Shown in pieces: positions 43,978 to 52,234 of a DNA stretch of 64,000 nucleotides. The stretch's first letter is position 1; each line of letters starts with the position of its first letter. Source of the stretch: Sporocytophaga sp. (GTDB taxonomy: Bacteria > Bacteroidota > Bacteroidia > Cytophagales > Cytophagaceae); the NCBI RefSeq assembly GCF_017745095.1, contig NZ_JAGHZZ010000002.1, positions 186,001 through 250,000 on the forward strand. Reading direction: 5' to 3'. Under the pieces are notes generated by a model. That model saw nothing but the letters and a program-made list of their open reading frames with translations, was not told the origin of the DNA and made no database searches. A program made the position numbers and the translations under genes.

Positions 43978-44021
43978 CAAATATAATAGGGCAGTTTGTC
44001 AAATGTTAAGAAATTGTTAAG
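43978..44021 (-). promoter_or_regulatory. Pho-box-like repeat promoter of the nuclease/phytase gene
   Basis: On the minus strand, two identical CTTAACA heptamers (5' ends 44021 and 44010) are exactly 11 bp apart. The -7 element TATATTTG (43985-43978) fits TAnnTTTG and starts 25 bp after the last unit start. With the ATG at 43943 the leader is about 30 nt. Confidence 0.6.
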
Positions 44022-44160
44022 ATTTACCCTCAAAAGTTAAATTAAATAAATGAGCCACAAGTAGTTGCCCCTTATACACAAAATCAAGTCTGTAACGCTG
44101 AGATGGAGAAACAAGTAAAAATTTCTAATTTAAAAATAAATTAACAATTACATATTTCTT

Positions 44161-44454
44161 ATGGAGACCATTATTAAGAAACATTTCAAATCGCTTATTA
44201 AGGACAATAAAAATCTTTACATCTCAATTTTTTCTGAAGGTAATCATACAACCTTTGCTCCTTTAAAAGCGAAATATGAATTAACAGGCAAATTAAAGCC
44301 GAAGTATCAGTGGAATAAGGTTTCCGTTGAAGACAGTTCACTGGTGTTAGATCTTGAAGGTAGCGTGATTTCAATCTACTCATTAGCAGCAGCAAAAAAA
44401 ATTGAGATTAAGAAAACTGAAGAAGGGATAAGATTATTAGACATTACTCTTTAA
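44161..44454 (+). CDS. Small hypothetical protein
   Basis: A 97-residue protein, rich in Lys, without signal peptide or membrane segment. Alternating hydrophobic residues (LYISIFSEG, SSLVLDLEGSVISIYSL) suggest a small beta-rich fold. It stands alone between the nuclease gene (divergent) and the glycosyltransferase gene (convergent), with a hairpin directly behind it. The ATG follows an AT-rich leader. No family recognised. Confidence 0.6.
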   Translation: METIIKKHFKSLIKDNKNLYISIFSEGNHTTFAPLKAKYELTGKLKPKYQWNKVSVEDSSLVLDLEGSVISIYSLAAAKKIEIKKTEEGIRLLDITL

Positions 44455-44465
44455 TACTATTTCTT

Positions 44466-44515
44466 AAAAACCATCTGTACAAAAATTTTCATTAAATATT
44501 GTATGGATGGTTTTT
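44466..44515. terminator. Bidirectional terminator overlapping a gene end
   Basis: aaaaaccatctgtac (44466-44480) pairs imperfectly with gtatggatggttttt (44501-44515; two mismatched positions). A and T tracts flank both sides. The right arm lies inside the last codons of the glycosyltransferase gene, so that gene's end has a double role. Confidence 0.65.
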
Positions 44516-45715
44516 ATTTCTCGATTTCATTCTTCTTTCAAACATAGAATAATATAGCTCATTGTACTGCAATGAAATCTTATCCCAACTATACTTTTCT
44601 AAAAGCGTTTTCCTGATTAGCTGCCGCTCTTTGTTAAACTCGTCTGATTTCTTTAATGAGATATTATTCTTTATAAGATAAGCCAGTTCTTCTCCTCCCT
44701 GACAATGTGGATCAAAAGGAATGAACCAATGCCTTACTTCCGGATCAAATTCCTTTTGCAACTCCAATACTGAAGCACTATAACCAATTATTGGAGTACC
44801 TGCCCATAAACTTTCGAGATAGACCAATCCAAATGGTTCAAAATTACTTGGCACAACTAACAACTTTGATTGTTGAATTTCCCTTAATAGTGGACCACTT
44901 TCAAGATACCCAGTAAATTTATACTGAATAAGATTGCTATAATTATCAAGACTTATGGCTCCTGTTCCTGCCCAGACAAATCTTTTAACCTCTTTATCCA
45001 GATACTTAGTAGCCTCACAAAGAAATTTTATTCCTTTTCTTTCTGTGATCGTTCCTGCAAAAATTATTTGATCTTCTATAATTTCAGTCTCTTCAATTAC
45101 CTCCAGATTTACTCCATTTGGTATAATGCAATCAGGTATCGACCATTCAATATGCTGCTCTATTGCACAATGCTTAAGATGTTTTGCAATCCATACGATT
45201 TGATCTGCATGTTGTAACTGCTTATTAATAACTTCTACTTCATAATTATTCAACGCTCTTTTAGAATTCTTCCACAGATCATGCATTGAGACAATTATAA
45301 TGGTTTCAGGAGCAACCAATCGGGCTATCATTACCAAAAAACTTGAGACATGTTGTATATGAAGTATACTGAATTGAAGTTTTGACTTCAAATGAATAAA
45401 CGAATACAGTGAAAGAAAAAAAATACATTTATCTCGCGTTGTCAGATTGTTAATTAGAGTTAAATTCTTTGTAAAAATCTTTAAGCTTTTGTAAAGAGCA
45501 TATATTGAAAGACTTGATCCATATAACTGTATACCTTCAACTTTTTTATCTCCACCATAGTACTTATCTATCCCTTGCATAGCAAAGCTTACAGAATTTT
45601 TTCTATGCGAAAGTCCAAGGCTCCAATTTGCTTTTGCCAGGCCATATTTATTTTTACTTCCTAAGAAATATGGTAATGCTCCGGCTAATATGACTTGGAA
45701 ACTGACATTTGACAT
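44492..45715 (-). CDS. GT4-family glycosyltransferase
   Basis: A 407-residue GT-B fold enzyme. The N-terminal half has the usual SMHDLWKNS loop and ADQIVWIAKHLK. The C-terminal half starts about 215 with IIFAGTITERKGIKFLCEA, and the donor motif is NFEPFGLVYLESLWAGTPIIG (E-x7-E). It transfers a sugar in the cytosol, substrate unknown. It is isolated from the large polysaccharide locus (24 kb away) and diverges from the radical SAM gene with 48 bp between starts. It may act in a separate surface glycan or lipid pathway together with that enzyme, but this is only suggested by position. Confidence 0.88.
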   Translation of the reverse strand: MSNVSFQVILAGALPYFLGSKNKYGLAKANWSLGLSHRKNSVSFAMQGIDKYYGGDKKVEGIQLYGSSLSIYALYKSLKIFTKNLTLINNLTTRDKCIFFLSLYSFIHLKSKLQFSILHIQHVSSFLVMIARLVAPETIIIVSMHDLWKNSKRALNNYEVEVINKQLQHADQIVWIAKHLKHCAIEQHIEWSIPDCIIPNGVNLEVIEETEIIEDQIIFAGTITERKGIKFLCEATKYLDKEVKRFVWAGTGAISLDNYSNLIQYKFTGYLESGPLLREIQQSKLLVVPSNFEPFGLVYLESLWAGTPIIGYSASVLELQKEFDPEVRHWFIPFDPHCQGGEELAYLIKNNISLKKSDEFNKERQLIRKTLLEKYSWDKISLQYNELYYSMFERRMKSRNKNHPYNI

Positions 45716-45763
45716 AACTTTTTTTATTTAGTTTAGCGATCAAATATTCAACTCTGAACCACC

Positions 45764-47191
45764 ATGAAAGTAATACTAGCAGACACACATGGTTTGATCC
45801 TTGGAAAAGCACAAACCAGTCCAAATCTCGGTTTATTGTACCTTGCTTCATATGCACGGCAGCATATTACCAACATAGAGTTCCATTACATACCTCAAAA
45901 GTATACAGAAAATTATCATTATGAAATGGTCGATAAACACAGACCCGAGGTTTATGCTTTATCATGTACATCTTATGGCGCAGCAACAGCATACAGGCTT
46001 ATCAATAACCTTAAAGCTAAATATCCTAAAATGCTTATCATAGCAGGCGGAGCACACGTTTCAGCAGTACCTAAAGATGTTCTGGAATTCTGTAAGGCAG
46101 ATATAGCAATTATAGGAGAAGGAGAAATTACCTTTACAGAAATACTTCAGAATCTTAATAATCTAGAAGAAGTACTACCTAAGATTGACGGCATTGGTTA
46201 CATGAAAGACGGGAAATACAAGGCTACCAATGGACGTAATCCTATTGACAACATAGATTCCATTCCTTTTCCGGCAAGAGACCTGGCTCAGAGAGAAGAT
46301 TTCATTGGTATACCATTATTAAAGAATACTCCAAGCACAGAAGTAATCATCACAAGAGGTTGTCCGTTTAGATGCACGTTCTGTGCTAATCCTGTATTCA
46401 GATACAAGGAAGGTTTACCACTCTATCGCAGAAGAACACCGGAGAATATAGCAGAAGAAGTAGAAGAGCTTTATCAAATGGGATATAGAGAATTGTATCT
46501 TCACTCTGATGAATTAAATGTAAGTCTTGAATGGTCGATAGATGTTTGTAAGGCATTAGCTGCACTTGGACATACGGATTTATATTTCCAATGCAATTTA
46601 AGAGTTATTCCTATGTCTGAAGAATTTGCCTATTGGTTAAAAAAGGCAAACTTCTGGTTAATCAGATTTGGTGTGGAAAGTGCAAACGACAGAGTTCTTA
46701 CTGGTATAAAGAAAAAAATGTCTGTTGAAAGAACCCTTAATGCTTGCAAGGTTATATCAGATCAAGGGATAAAGGTTCTTGGATATTTCATGATGTATCA
46801 ATTCTGGAGAGATGAAAATGGAACATTTCAATATGAGACTACAGAAGAAGTAGAAAGAACGATCAAATTTGCCGAAAAAATCTGGAAGAACGGTTGGCTT
46901 GACTACATAGCATTTATAGTATCAACGCCTGTTCAGGGTGCTGAAATGTATGATGTCGCAATAGCTGAAAAAATGATAGATAAAAGCTACATCCCTGGAG
47001 ATACATGGATTCCCAGTAAATACATAGAAGGCATTTCAGATAAAGACTTTCATAGACTTATGAGAAAAGGAAGATTCCTACAGATGAAAATGGCGCTCTT
47101 CAGCGGTGGTGTTAACTGGAAAAACATAGATGGATTATTAATAAAAATAAGGGATCTGATAACAGGGAGAAAAGGATTGGCTGTTGATTAA
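45764..47191 (+). CDS. Radical SAM protein with B12-binding-like N-terminal domain
   Basis: A 475-residue enzyme of the class B (BchE/HpnJ-like) group. The N-terminal Rossmann-like domain (about 1-150) has PNLGLLYLASYAR, YALSCTSYGAATAYRLI, IIAGGAHVSAVP and AIIGEGEITF. No clear cobalamin DxHxxG signature is present, as often in this class. The radical SAM core begins at about 195 with TRGCPFRCTFCANP (the CxxxCxxC iron-sulfur site), followed by the RTPENIAEEVEEL and FGVESANDRVL segments. It could methylate or rearrange a lipid, hopanoid or sugar. It starts 48 bp from the divergent glycosyltransferase gene and is followed by a strong terminator. Confidence 0.88.
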   Translation: MKVILADTHGLILGKAQTSPNLGLLYLASYARQHITNIEFHYIPQKYTENYHYEMVDKHRPEVYALSCTSYGAATAYRLINNLKAKYPKMLIIAGGAHVSAVPKDVLEFCKADIAIIGEGEITFTEILQNLNNLEEVLPKIDGIGYMKDGKYKATNGRNPIDNIDSIPFPARDLAQREDFIGIPLLKNTPSTEVIITRGCPFRCTFCANPVFRYKEGLPLYRRRTPENIAEEVEELYQMGYRELYLHSDELNVSLEWSIDVCKALAALGHTDLYFQCNLRVIPMSEEFAYWLKKANFWLIRFGVESANDRVLTGIKKKMSVERTLNACKVISDQGIKVLGYFMMYQFWRDENGTFQYETTEEVERTIKFAEKIWKNGWLDYIAFIVSTPVQGAEMYDVAIAEKMIDKSYIPGDTWIPSKYIEGISDKDFHRLMRKGRFLQMKMALFSGGVNWKNIDGLLIKIRDLITGRKGLAVD

Positions 47192-47209
47192 ATACTTAAT
47201 ATAAAATAT

Positions 47210-47243
47210 CACTTAAGGCTGCGCCTCATAGTAGCCTTAAGTG
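47210..47243 (+). terminator. Hairpin terminator after the radical SAM gene
   Basis: A perfect 11-bp stem, cacttaaggct (47210-47220) with agccttaagtg (47233-47243), closes a 12-nt loop and lies 18 nt after the stop codon. The following sequence is only modestly T-rich. The rest of the 299-bp gap to the next gene shows nothing clear. Confidence 0.6.
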
Positions 47244-47490
47244 ATTAATTCAGTTTAATAACAACTATTAATAGTACTGAAGACAGCTATAGAGAAAACA
47301 TACATTCTTATCTCCTCCAATTCGGGATTTATCTCCTGCTCCATACTTGCAATAAAATCCTACTTTTGCTAATGTCCTTCCAAGCAACCAAAAGCGTTTT
47401 CTATATTAATGTATTATTAAATATCCTTTAAGTAAGATTGAATGAAATTTCAAAATATTTTAACTTAGACGATAGAAAACTAAAAGTAAG

Positions 47491-48201
47491 ATGAAAAAAA
47501 GATTTTTTATTCTGTTGTTGTTAATCGGAGCATTTAATTTAACAACTAAAGGTCAAATCAGTATTCTGGAACAAAATTTTGACGATCCTTCGCTTGAAGC
47601 ATTTAACTTCCCTTCCAATATGACCATTTGGTCAAAAGGTGGAACCTGGGATTATGTAACAAACAATAATTTTAATGGATCCAAACATTTAAAATTCACT
47701 AATCAATTCGATAGGAACTGGTACTTTATAGTTTCAGAACCAATTAACACAACCATGTATGATAGTCTGGTTATTACCTTTGATATCTTTTGTAATAATA
47801 ATTTGACTTATTTTATTTCAGAAGAAAACAAAGATCAACCCTATGGAAACCATTATAATTTTAATGATAGCACTAAGTCAAATATTCTATATAAAGGAAA
47901 GGTAAACAGTTCTACTTCAAAATTTTATGCAGTAGTTTATCCTTCTAAAGGAATATATCGGTATCAGATAAGCTTTGTTGAAACTCCAGACCTTTCGATT
48001 CTCGAGCTCGATAACATTTTAATTTCATCATCAGAGGCAGTTGTTTCAGGATTCACAAATCCCAAACCGGAAAAATCTGATGAAATACATTCTGTTTATT
48101 CTTTAGATGGTAAAAAGCTGGAGATAACCGATCTTAAAGAAGGCTATATTTATATCTTTAAATACAAAAGCGGCAAAACGATAAAGACTAACTGGAATTA
48201 A
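47491..48201 (+). CDS. Secreted protein with possible C-terminal sorting domain
   Basis: A 236-residue protein with a signal peptide (FFILLLLIGAFNLTTKGQ, ending about 21). The body (about 25-180) resembles the choice-of-anchor or carbohydrate-binding-like domains that open with ILEQNFDDPSLEAF. The C-terminal 50 residues (VYSLDGKKLEITDLKEGYIYIFKYKSGKTIKTNW) look like a short T9SS type A module. It is probably exported to the surface. Function unknown. It shares a bidirectional terminator with efp. Confidence 0.7.
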   Translation: MKKRFFILLLLIGAFNLTTKGQISILEQNFDDPSLEAFNFPSNMTIWSKGGTWDYVTNNNFNGSKHLKFTNQFDRNWYFIVSEPINTTMYDSLVITFDIFCNNNLTYFISEENKDQPYGNHYNFNDSTKSNILYKGKVNSSTSKFYAVVYPSKGIYRYQISFVETPDLSILELDNILISSSEAVVSGFTNPKPEKSDEIHSVYSLDGKKLEITDLKEGYIYIFKYKSGKTIKTNWN

Positions 48202-48217
48202 CTTTAGACAGTAAAAG

Positions 48218-48251
48218 AAAAAGCCACTCATGAGAACCTGAGTGGCTTTTT
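48218..48251. terminator. Bidirectional terminator
   Basis: A perfect 13-bp stem, aaaaagccactca (48218-48230) with tgagtggcttttt (48239-48251), closes an 8-nt loop with A and T tracts on each side. It serves the secreted protein gene (+) and efp (-). Confidence 0.88.
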
Positions 48252-48270
48252 AATAATTTTATAAAAGAAT

Positions 48271-48834
48271 TTACTTCACTCTTTCCACATACTCCCCTGT
48301 CTCAGCATTAACCTTTATTCTCTCACCAGCTTCAACAAACAATGGTACCTGAACGGTCGCACCTGTTTCAACCGTTGCTGGCTTCAATGCTCTTGTTGAT
48401 GTATCTCCCTTTAATCCCGGCTCTGTATAAGTCACTTCCAATTCAACATGTGTTGGAGGCTCAGCATATACAGGAATATCATTATCATCAAACTTTACAA
48501 GAACAATGGTATTTTCTTTTAGAAACTTAAGAGAGTCACCAAACAACACCATTGGTACAGGTAGTTGTTCGAATGTCTCAGGATGCATGCAGACCAGAGA
48601 ATCACCTTCCTGATACAGATATTGCAATTCGCGGGTTTCCACTCTTACCAGTTCAATTTTTTCTCCCGAGCGGAATCTGATTTCACTTTGTTTGCCGGTT
48701 TTGACATTGCGACTTTTTACAGTATAAATCGCATTACCTTTTCCCGGCGTAATGTGAGTATAATCCGTAACCATCACCAATTCACCGTTATATCTCAAAA
48801 ATGCGCCTTTGGAAATATCCGAAGTAGTAGCCAT
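48271..48834 (-). CDS. efp: Translation elongation factor P
   Basis: A 187-residue protein matching EF-P in length and order: a KOW-like N-terminal domain with the tip loop ITPGKGNA (Lys32 at the position modified or contacting tRNA in the family), a central OB domain with YLYQEGDSLVCMHPETFEQ, and a C-terminal OB domain with VELEVTYTEPGLKGDT and the signature VETGATVQVPLFVEAGE. It enters the ribosomal E site and relieves stalling at proline runs. No EpmA-type modification gene is nearby. A housekeeping-type promoter stands upstream and a terminator behind. Confidence 0.97.
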   Translation of the reverse strand: MATTSDISKGAFLRYNGELVMVTDYTHITPGKGNAIYTVKSRNVKTGKQSEIRFRSGEKIELVRVETRELQYLYQEGDSLVCMHPETFEQLPVPMVLFGDSLKFLKENTIVLVKFDDNDIPVYAEPPTHVELEVTYTEPGLKGDTSTRALKPATVETGATVQVPLFVEAGERIKVNAETGEYVERVK

Positions 48835-48863
48835 ATTTTTTTATTTTTAAGTTAAAGCAAATT

Positions 48864-48893
48864 CAAAGCTACGACCATTGATCCATTCAACAA
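48864..48893 (-). promoter_or_regulatory. Housekeeping-type promoter of efp
   Basis: On the minus strand TAGCTTTG (48871-48864) fits the Bacteroidota -7 element TAnnTTTG. A TTGTTG (48893-48888) lies at the distance expected for the -33 TTG. No TTAA array is present, which makes it a useful contrast with the other promoters. Confidence 0.6.
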
Positions 48894-49248
48894 AAAATCT
48901 TTTAAACTATGTTGTGTAGTCTCCATAAATTTCCTTGCAAAAGGATTTTTCAACGCAATTTGATGTTAAGGACACGTTAAATTTTAATTTTCCAATATTT
49001 TAAACCACTGGTGTTTCAACACACAACCGCTTGATTGTCATAAATTTTCATAAAAAGCATTTTTTCAATAAATGGTAGGAAGAAATAAAAAAGCCTAAAA
49101 CTATACTTCAGTAGACAAAAATAAGTTTCAAATAGACGAAACTTACATTATCTTGGAACCGTAAAATTATTCAATTTGAATACAAAACATCAAAAATTGT
49201 ACTTTTCAAATAAAGATAATTTAATTTTCAACTCAAAGAGTATCAAAA
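48894..49248. other. Gap upstream of the STAS-like gene
   Basis: About 355 bp of AT-rich sequence with no gene seen. It should contain the promoter of the STAS/PrnB-like pair, but no convincing -7 element or repeat was found. Confidence 0.35.
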
Positions 49249-49644
49249 ATGGTTACAACAAAAGTATTTCAGGAAGCTTACTGCGAAGTTTTGGAAGGTT
49301 CTAATGGCATTATCTACGCAAGATGGAGTGGATTCTTAAAGCCTGAACAAGTTAAAAATGGCTGTTCAAAAATTACAGAACATGCTAAAAACAATAAGAT
49401 TACAGTTCACTTGAGTGACCACAGAAATCTAAAAGTTCTTTCGAAAGAGGTACAGGAATATCTTGCAAAAGAGTGGTTTCCTGAAGTAGAAAAGATCGGC
49501 ATGAAAAAAATTGCTGCACTGGTAGCACCTGATTTGTTCGCAAAGGCAACTGTTGATAAGGTAAACAAAGATGCCCATGTCGGAAATCTTGTAATAAGAA
49601 CTTTTGAAAGCGAAGACGAATGTATTAAATGGCTCTTAAGCTGA
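49249..49644 (+). CDS. STAS/SpoIIAA-like domain protein
   Basis: A 131-residue cytosolic protein with the pattern of SpoIIAA/SEC14-like small proteins: an opening strand (GIIYARWSGFLKPEQVKNG), a helix, a central strand (KITVHLSDHRNLKVLSKEVQEYL), and a closing IRTFESEDECIKWL. In this group the fold often binds nucleotides, lipids or partner proteins. It precedes the PrnB-like gene by 7 nt and is surely co-transcribed, so it may serve as its partner. No catalytic residues were identified. Confidence 0.7.
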   Translation: MVTTKVFQEAYCEVLEGSNGIIYARWSGFLKPEQVKNGCSKITEHAKNNKITVHLSDHRNLKVLSKEVQEYLAKEWFPEVEKIGMKKIAALVAPDLFAKATVDKVNKDAHVGNLVIRTFESEDECIKWLLS

Positions 49645-49651
49645 TAAAACG

Positions 49652-50755
49652 ATGACCCCGGAAACATTAAAATCCCCCCTACTATCCGAAGGAAGTAAAT
49701 GGAAAAAGATAAGTCAGGAAATTGACAAACTTGATCCAATACAAATTGACAGGCTAGTTCCTTTCATTCATAAGCTCAACAGAGAAAAGAATGTGCAGGC
49801 ACTTGCCGAAATTTTATACAAACATTTACCTTACCCGGAAAGGCTTGAAAGATTCACTTACAATGAATCGATTGCCTGCATGAGGGATATTGGAATATTT
49901 CTGGGGTCATTAAAAAAACACGGTACAGAACCAGTAGAAATAATACCTGAGTTGGATTATGTATTGGATGTACTAAGTGACAAAACCAATTTACCTCCAA
50001 GAGACACGCTTTTTCATTATACAATATGGAACCCTTCAGGTCTCCGTGTAAGGACCTATACAGGTCTTAGCGACGAGATCCATCTTATCGAAAGCGTTAA
50101 GATGTCGATGTTCCCACTAGTCGATGCGATCTATAATTTAATAGAATTGCATCAAACGCCATTGAACAGCCCTGCTTTTGAAGAGCTTTGCAATGTAGCA
50201 GAAGAAAACCTTTCAGGAATGATCAATGGAATCGTTTATGCAAAGCGTAATGTTTCTCCTGCTGTTTTTGCGAATGAATTAAGATTTTATTTTGACCCGA
50301 TTTCATTATACAGAAGAGAATTTATAGGTCCTGGAGCTGTAGAAATGCCGCTCTTCGTATTTGACCATCTTCTTTGGAGCTCTGAAACTACTGATGAAGA
50401 ATATGTGAAATTTAAGGTAACATACCTTCCATTTAATCAGCCGGATATAAGAGATATTTATTATAACTACGATAACCAGCCTTCACTTGCATCAAAAGCG
50501 ATTGAAGCATTGAAAAAAAATCCTACCTATTGCCCTCAAACTTCAAAATCTGCAAGAGCTTTACTTGCTTTGTGCAACAGATTAAAAAGCTTTAGAATGC
50601 CTCATAAAAAACTAGCGGAAGAATCTTATGCACAGCAAAAAGACAGAAGTCATGGAAGCGGAGGATATTCTACTGATATCCTGAGTCATATCATTTCACT
50701 TAACCTGAAAACAATTGCTGATATTGAGCTTGCGATCGCCAGATATGGAAGATAA
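49652..50755 (+). CDS. PrnB-like protein (monodechloroaminopyrrolnitrin synthase family, haem-dependent)
   Basis: A 367-residue protein strongly resembling PrnB of pyrrolnitrin synthesis through its whole length. Shared phrases include ACMRDIGIFLGSLKKHG, TNLPPRDTLFHYTIWNP, YTGLSDEIHLIESVKMSM, IVYAKRNVSPAVFANELRF, GPGAVEMPLFVFDHLLW and FRMPHKKLAEESY. The His318 in the last one stands where the haem-ligating His of PrnB is expected. PrnB belongs to the tryptophan/indoleamine dioxygenase-like superfamily and rearranges 7-chlorotryptophan. No halogenase (PrnA/PrnC) or oxygenase (PrnD) gene is in the window, so the substrate here is probably different, perhaps tryptophan or another indole. Paired with the upstream STAS-like gene. 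Confidence 0.85.
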   Translation: MTPETLKSPLLSEGSKWKKISQEIDKLDPIQIDRLVPFIHKLNREKNVQALAEILYKHLPYPERLERFTYNESIACMRDIGIFLGSLKKHGTEPVEIIPELDYVLDVLSDKTNLPPRDTLFHYTIWNPSGLRVRTYTGLSDEIHLIESVKMSMFPLVDAIYNLIELHQTPLNSPAFEELCNVAEENLSGMINGIVYAKRNVSPAVFANELRFYFDPISLYRREFIGPGAVEMPLFVFDHLLWSSETTDEEYVKFKVTYLPFNQPDIRDIYYNYDNQPSLASKAIEALKKNPTYCPQTSKSARALLALCNRLKSFRMPHKKLAEESYAQQKDRSHGSGGYSTDILSHIISLNLKTIADIELAIARYGR

Positions 50756-50796
50756 CAAAAATTAATATAATATTATTTTACAACCAGCGTATGAAA

Positions 50797-50830
50797 AAAC
50801 CACCCGGATTCTTTATTCTTCGGGTGGTTT
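50797..50830. terminator. Bidirectional terminator
   Basis: aaaccacccg (50797-50806) pairs perfectly with cgggtggttt (50821-50830) around a 14-nt loop. It lies between the convergent PrnB-like (+) and response-regulator kinase (-) genes. Confidence 0.82.
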
Positions 50831-50836
50831 ATCTTT

Positions 50837-52096
50837 TTACTTTACAAGATTTTCATATTCCAGAGGAAAAAGTATTTTAAACTCACTTCCCTTTCCTTTT
50901 TCACTCTTAACTTCTATACAGGCATCATATCTTTCAAGCATTTTTTTAAGATTATAGAGTCCCAGACCTGTGCCTTCTGCGTCCTCATCATTATGAAGTC
51001 TGCTGAAAACTTTGAACAATTTAGATTGTTCTTCTTCCGTCATGCCAACACCATTATCTCTTACAGTCAAAACTTTATAATTTTCAGTAATCAGAAAATT
51101 AATCTTAATTGAAGGTAGCCTATCCGGATGCTTATACTTGATTGAATTTGAAATAAGATTAAAGAGAACGCTCTTAAAACAAGTTCTGTTAAAATTAAAA
51201 TCAATTGTGCCATCAATATCAGAACTGATGGTAGCATTGTGGGTTTTGATTAATTGTGAAATACTGATCTTCACTTCTTCAAGCACTTCGGAACAATTGA
51301 CAGGCTCTATGGTTCCATTATCCAGCTGCTGGCTTCGGATAATACTTATCAAACCATCAATTGTGTCGCGCATCTGCCCAGTCGAGATATCAATCATATC
51401 TATGATATTGAAACAACTAAGACCTTCGATATCCAGTTCTTCTCTTAAAGCAGCTACTAGTCCTTCGAGATTTGCAACAGGCAATTTAAGATCATGAGAA
51501 GCTATGTAAACAAACTGATCAAGGTCTTTATTCAATGCCAGCAACTTTTCATTGTATTTTCTCAATTGCTCTTCAGCAATCATCCTTTTATTAATTTCAA
51601 CTTTTAATTCTTCATTACTTTGTCTTAAATCAACAGTTCTGCGTTGAACTATTTCTTCCAGATTTTTGTAGGCCCTCTCCAATCTTTTCTGTTCAAGATA
51701 AATGGAGATAAAAGAGTTTACCTTAGATCTTGTAATAAAAGGATCCAACGGTTTGAATAAATAGTCCACTGCACCTTTACTATAGCCTTCTGCCACGTAT
51801 TTGCTTTCATGTGTAAGTGCTGTGACAAAAATAATAGGGATGCTCTGAGTTGTTTTCTTTTGTTTCAGAATAGTAGCGACTTCGTAGCCATCCATACCAG
51901 GCATCTGAACATCCATCATAATAAGCGCTAAGTCCGTTTTATAAGCAATTTTCAAGGCTTCATTTCCAGAAGTTGCTCTCAGGAAATTTATGCTTACACC
52001 CTCTTGAATCAGCAGATTTTCAAGGCTATAGATATTTTCATCTCTATCATCTACAATAAGGATATTAACAGGTATGTCATTATTCTCTAGACTCAT
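50837..52096 (-). CDS. Response-regulator/histidine kinase fusion
   Basis: A 419-residue cytosolic protein. A receiver domain comes first (about 8-130, with LIVDDRDENIYSL, phospho-acceptor Asp in LIMMDVQMPGMDG, Lys in DYLFKP). A coiled coil follows (about 130-195), then a HisKA-type dimerisation region with the H-box ASHDLKLPVANL (about 200-270) and an ATPase domain (about 290-415; NLISNSIKYK, DNGVGM, GTGLGLYNLKKML). It probably receives phosphate or another input on the receiver and controls its own kinase. It forms a signalling block with CheR and the large hybrid kinase upstream, separated from CheR by 138 bp. Stimulus and target unknown. Confidence 0.92.
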   Translation of the reverse strand: MSLENNDIPVNILIVDDRDENIYSLENLLIQEGVSINFLRATSGNEALKIAYKTDLALIMMDVQMPGMDGYEVATILKQKKTTQSIPIIFVTALTHESKYVAEGYSKGAVDYLFKPLDPFITRSKVNSFISIYLEQKRLERAYKNLEEIVQRRTVDLRQSNEELKVEINKRMIAEEQLRKYNEKLLALNKDLDQFVYIASHDLKLPVANLEGLVAALREELDIEGLSCFNIIDMIDISTGQMRDTIDGLISIIRSQQLDNGTIEPVNCSEVLEEVKISISQLIKTHNATISSDIDGTIDFNFNRTCFKSVLFNLISNSIKYKHPDRLPSIKINFLITENYKVLTVRDNGVGMTEEEQSKLFKVFSRLHNDEDAEGTGLGLYNLKKMLERYDACIEVKSEKGKGSEFKILFPLEYENLVK

Positions 52097-52234
52097 CTTA
52101 ATTTGCGGTAAAAATTGAAATGATCAATTAGGAACCTTTAAAATTATTTTTCTTTAAAATGGATTTAAGATTCTGGAAAAGCTTAATCAACAATATCATT
52201 ACAATATTGTTCTGAATGCGGTTCAACTTTGTAG

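Noticed and set aside
44060-44160. TTAA words 11 bp apart before the small gene at 44161
   Set aside because: The sequence is A/T-only around them, there are only two weak units and no TAnnTTTG at the usual distance.
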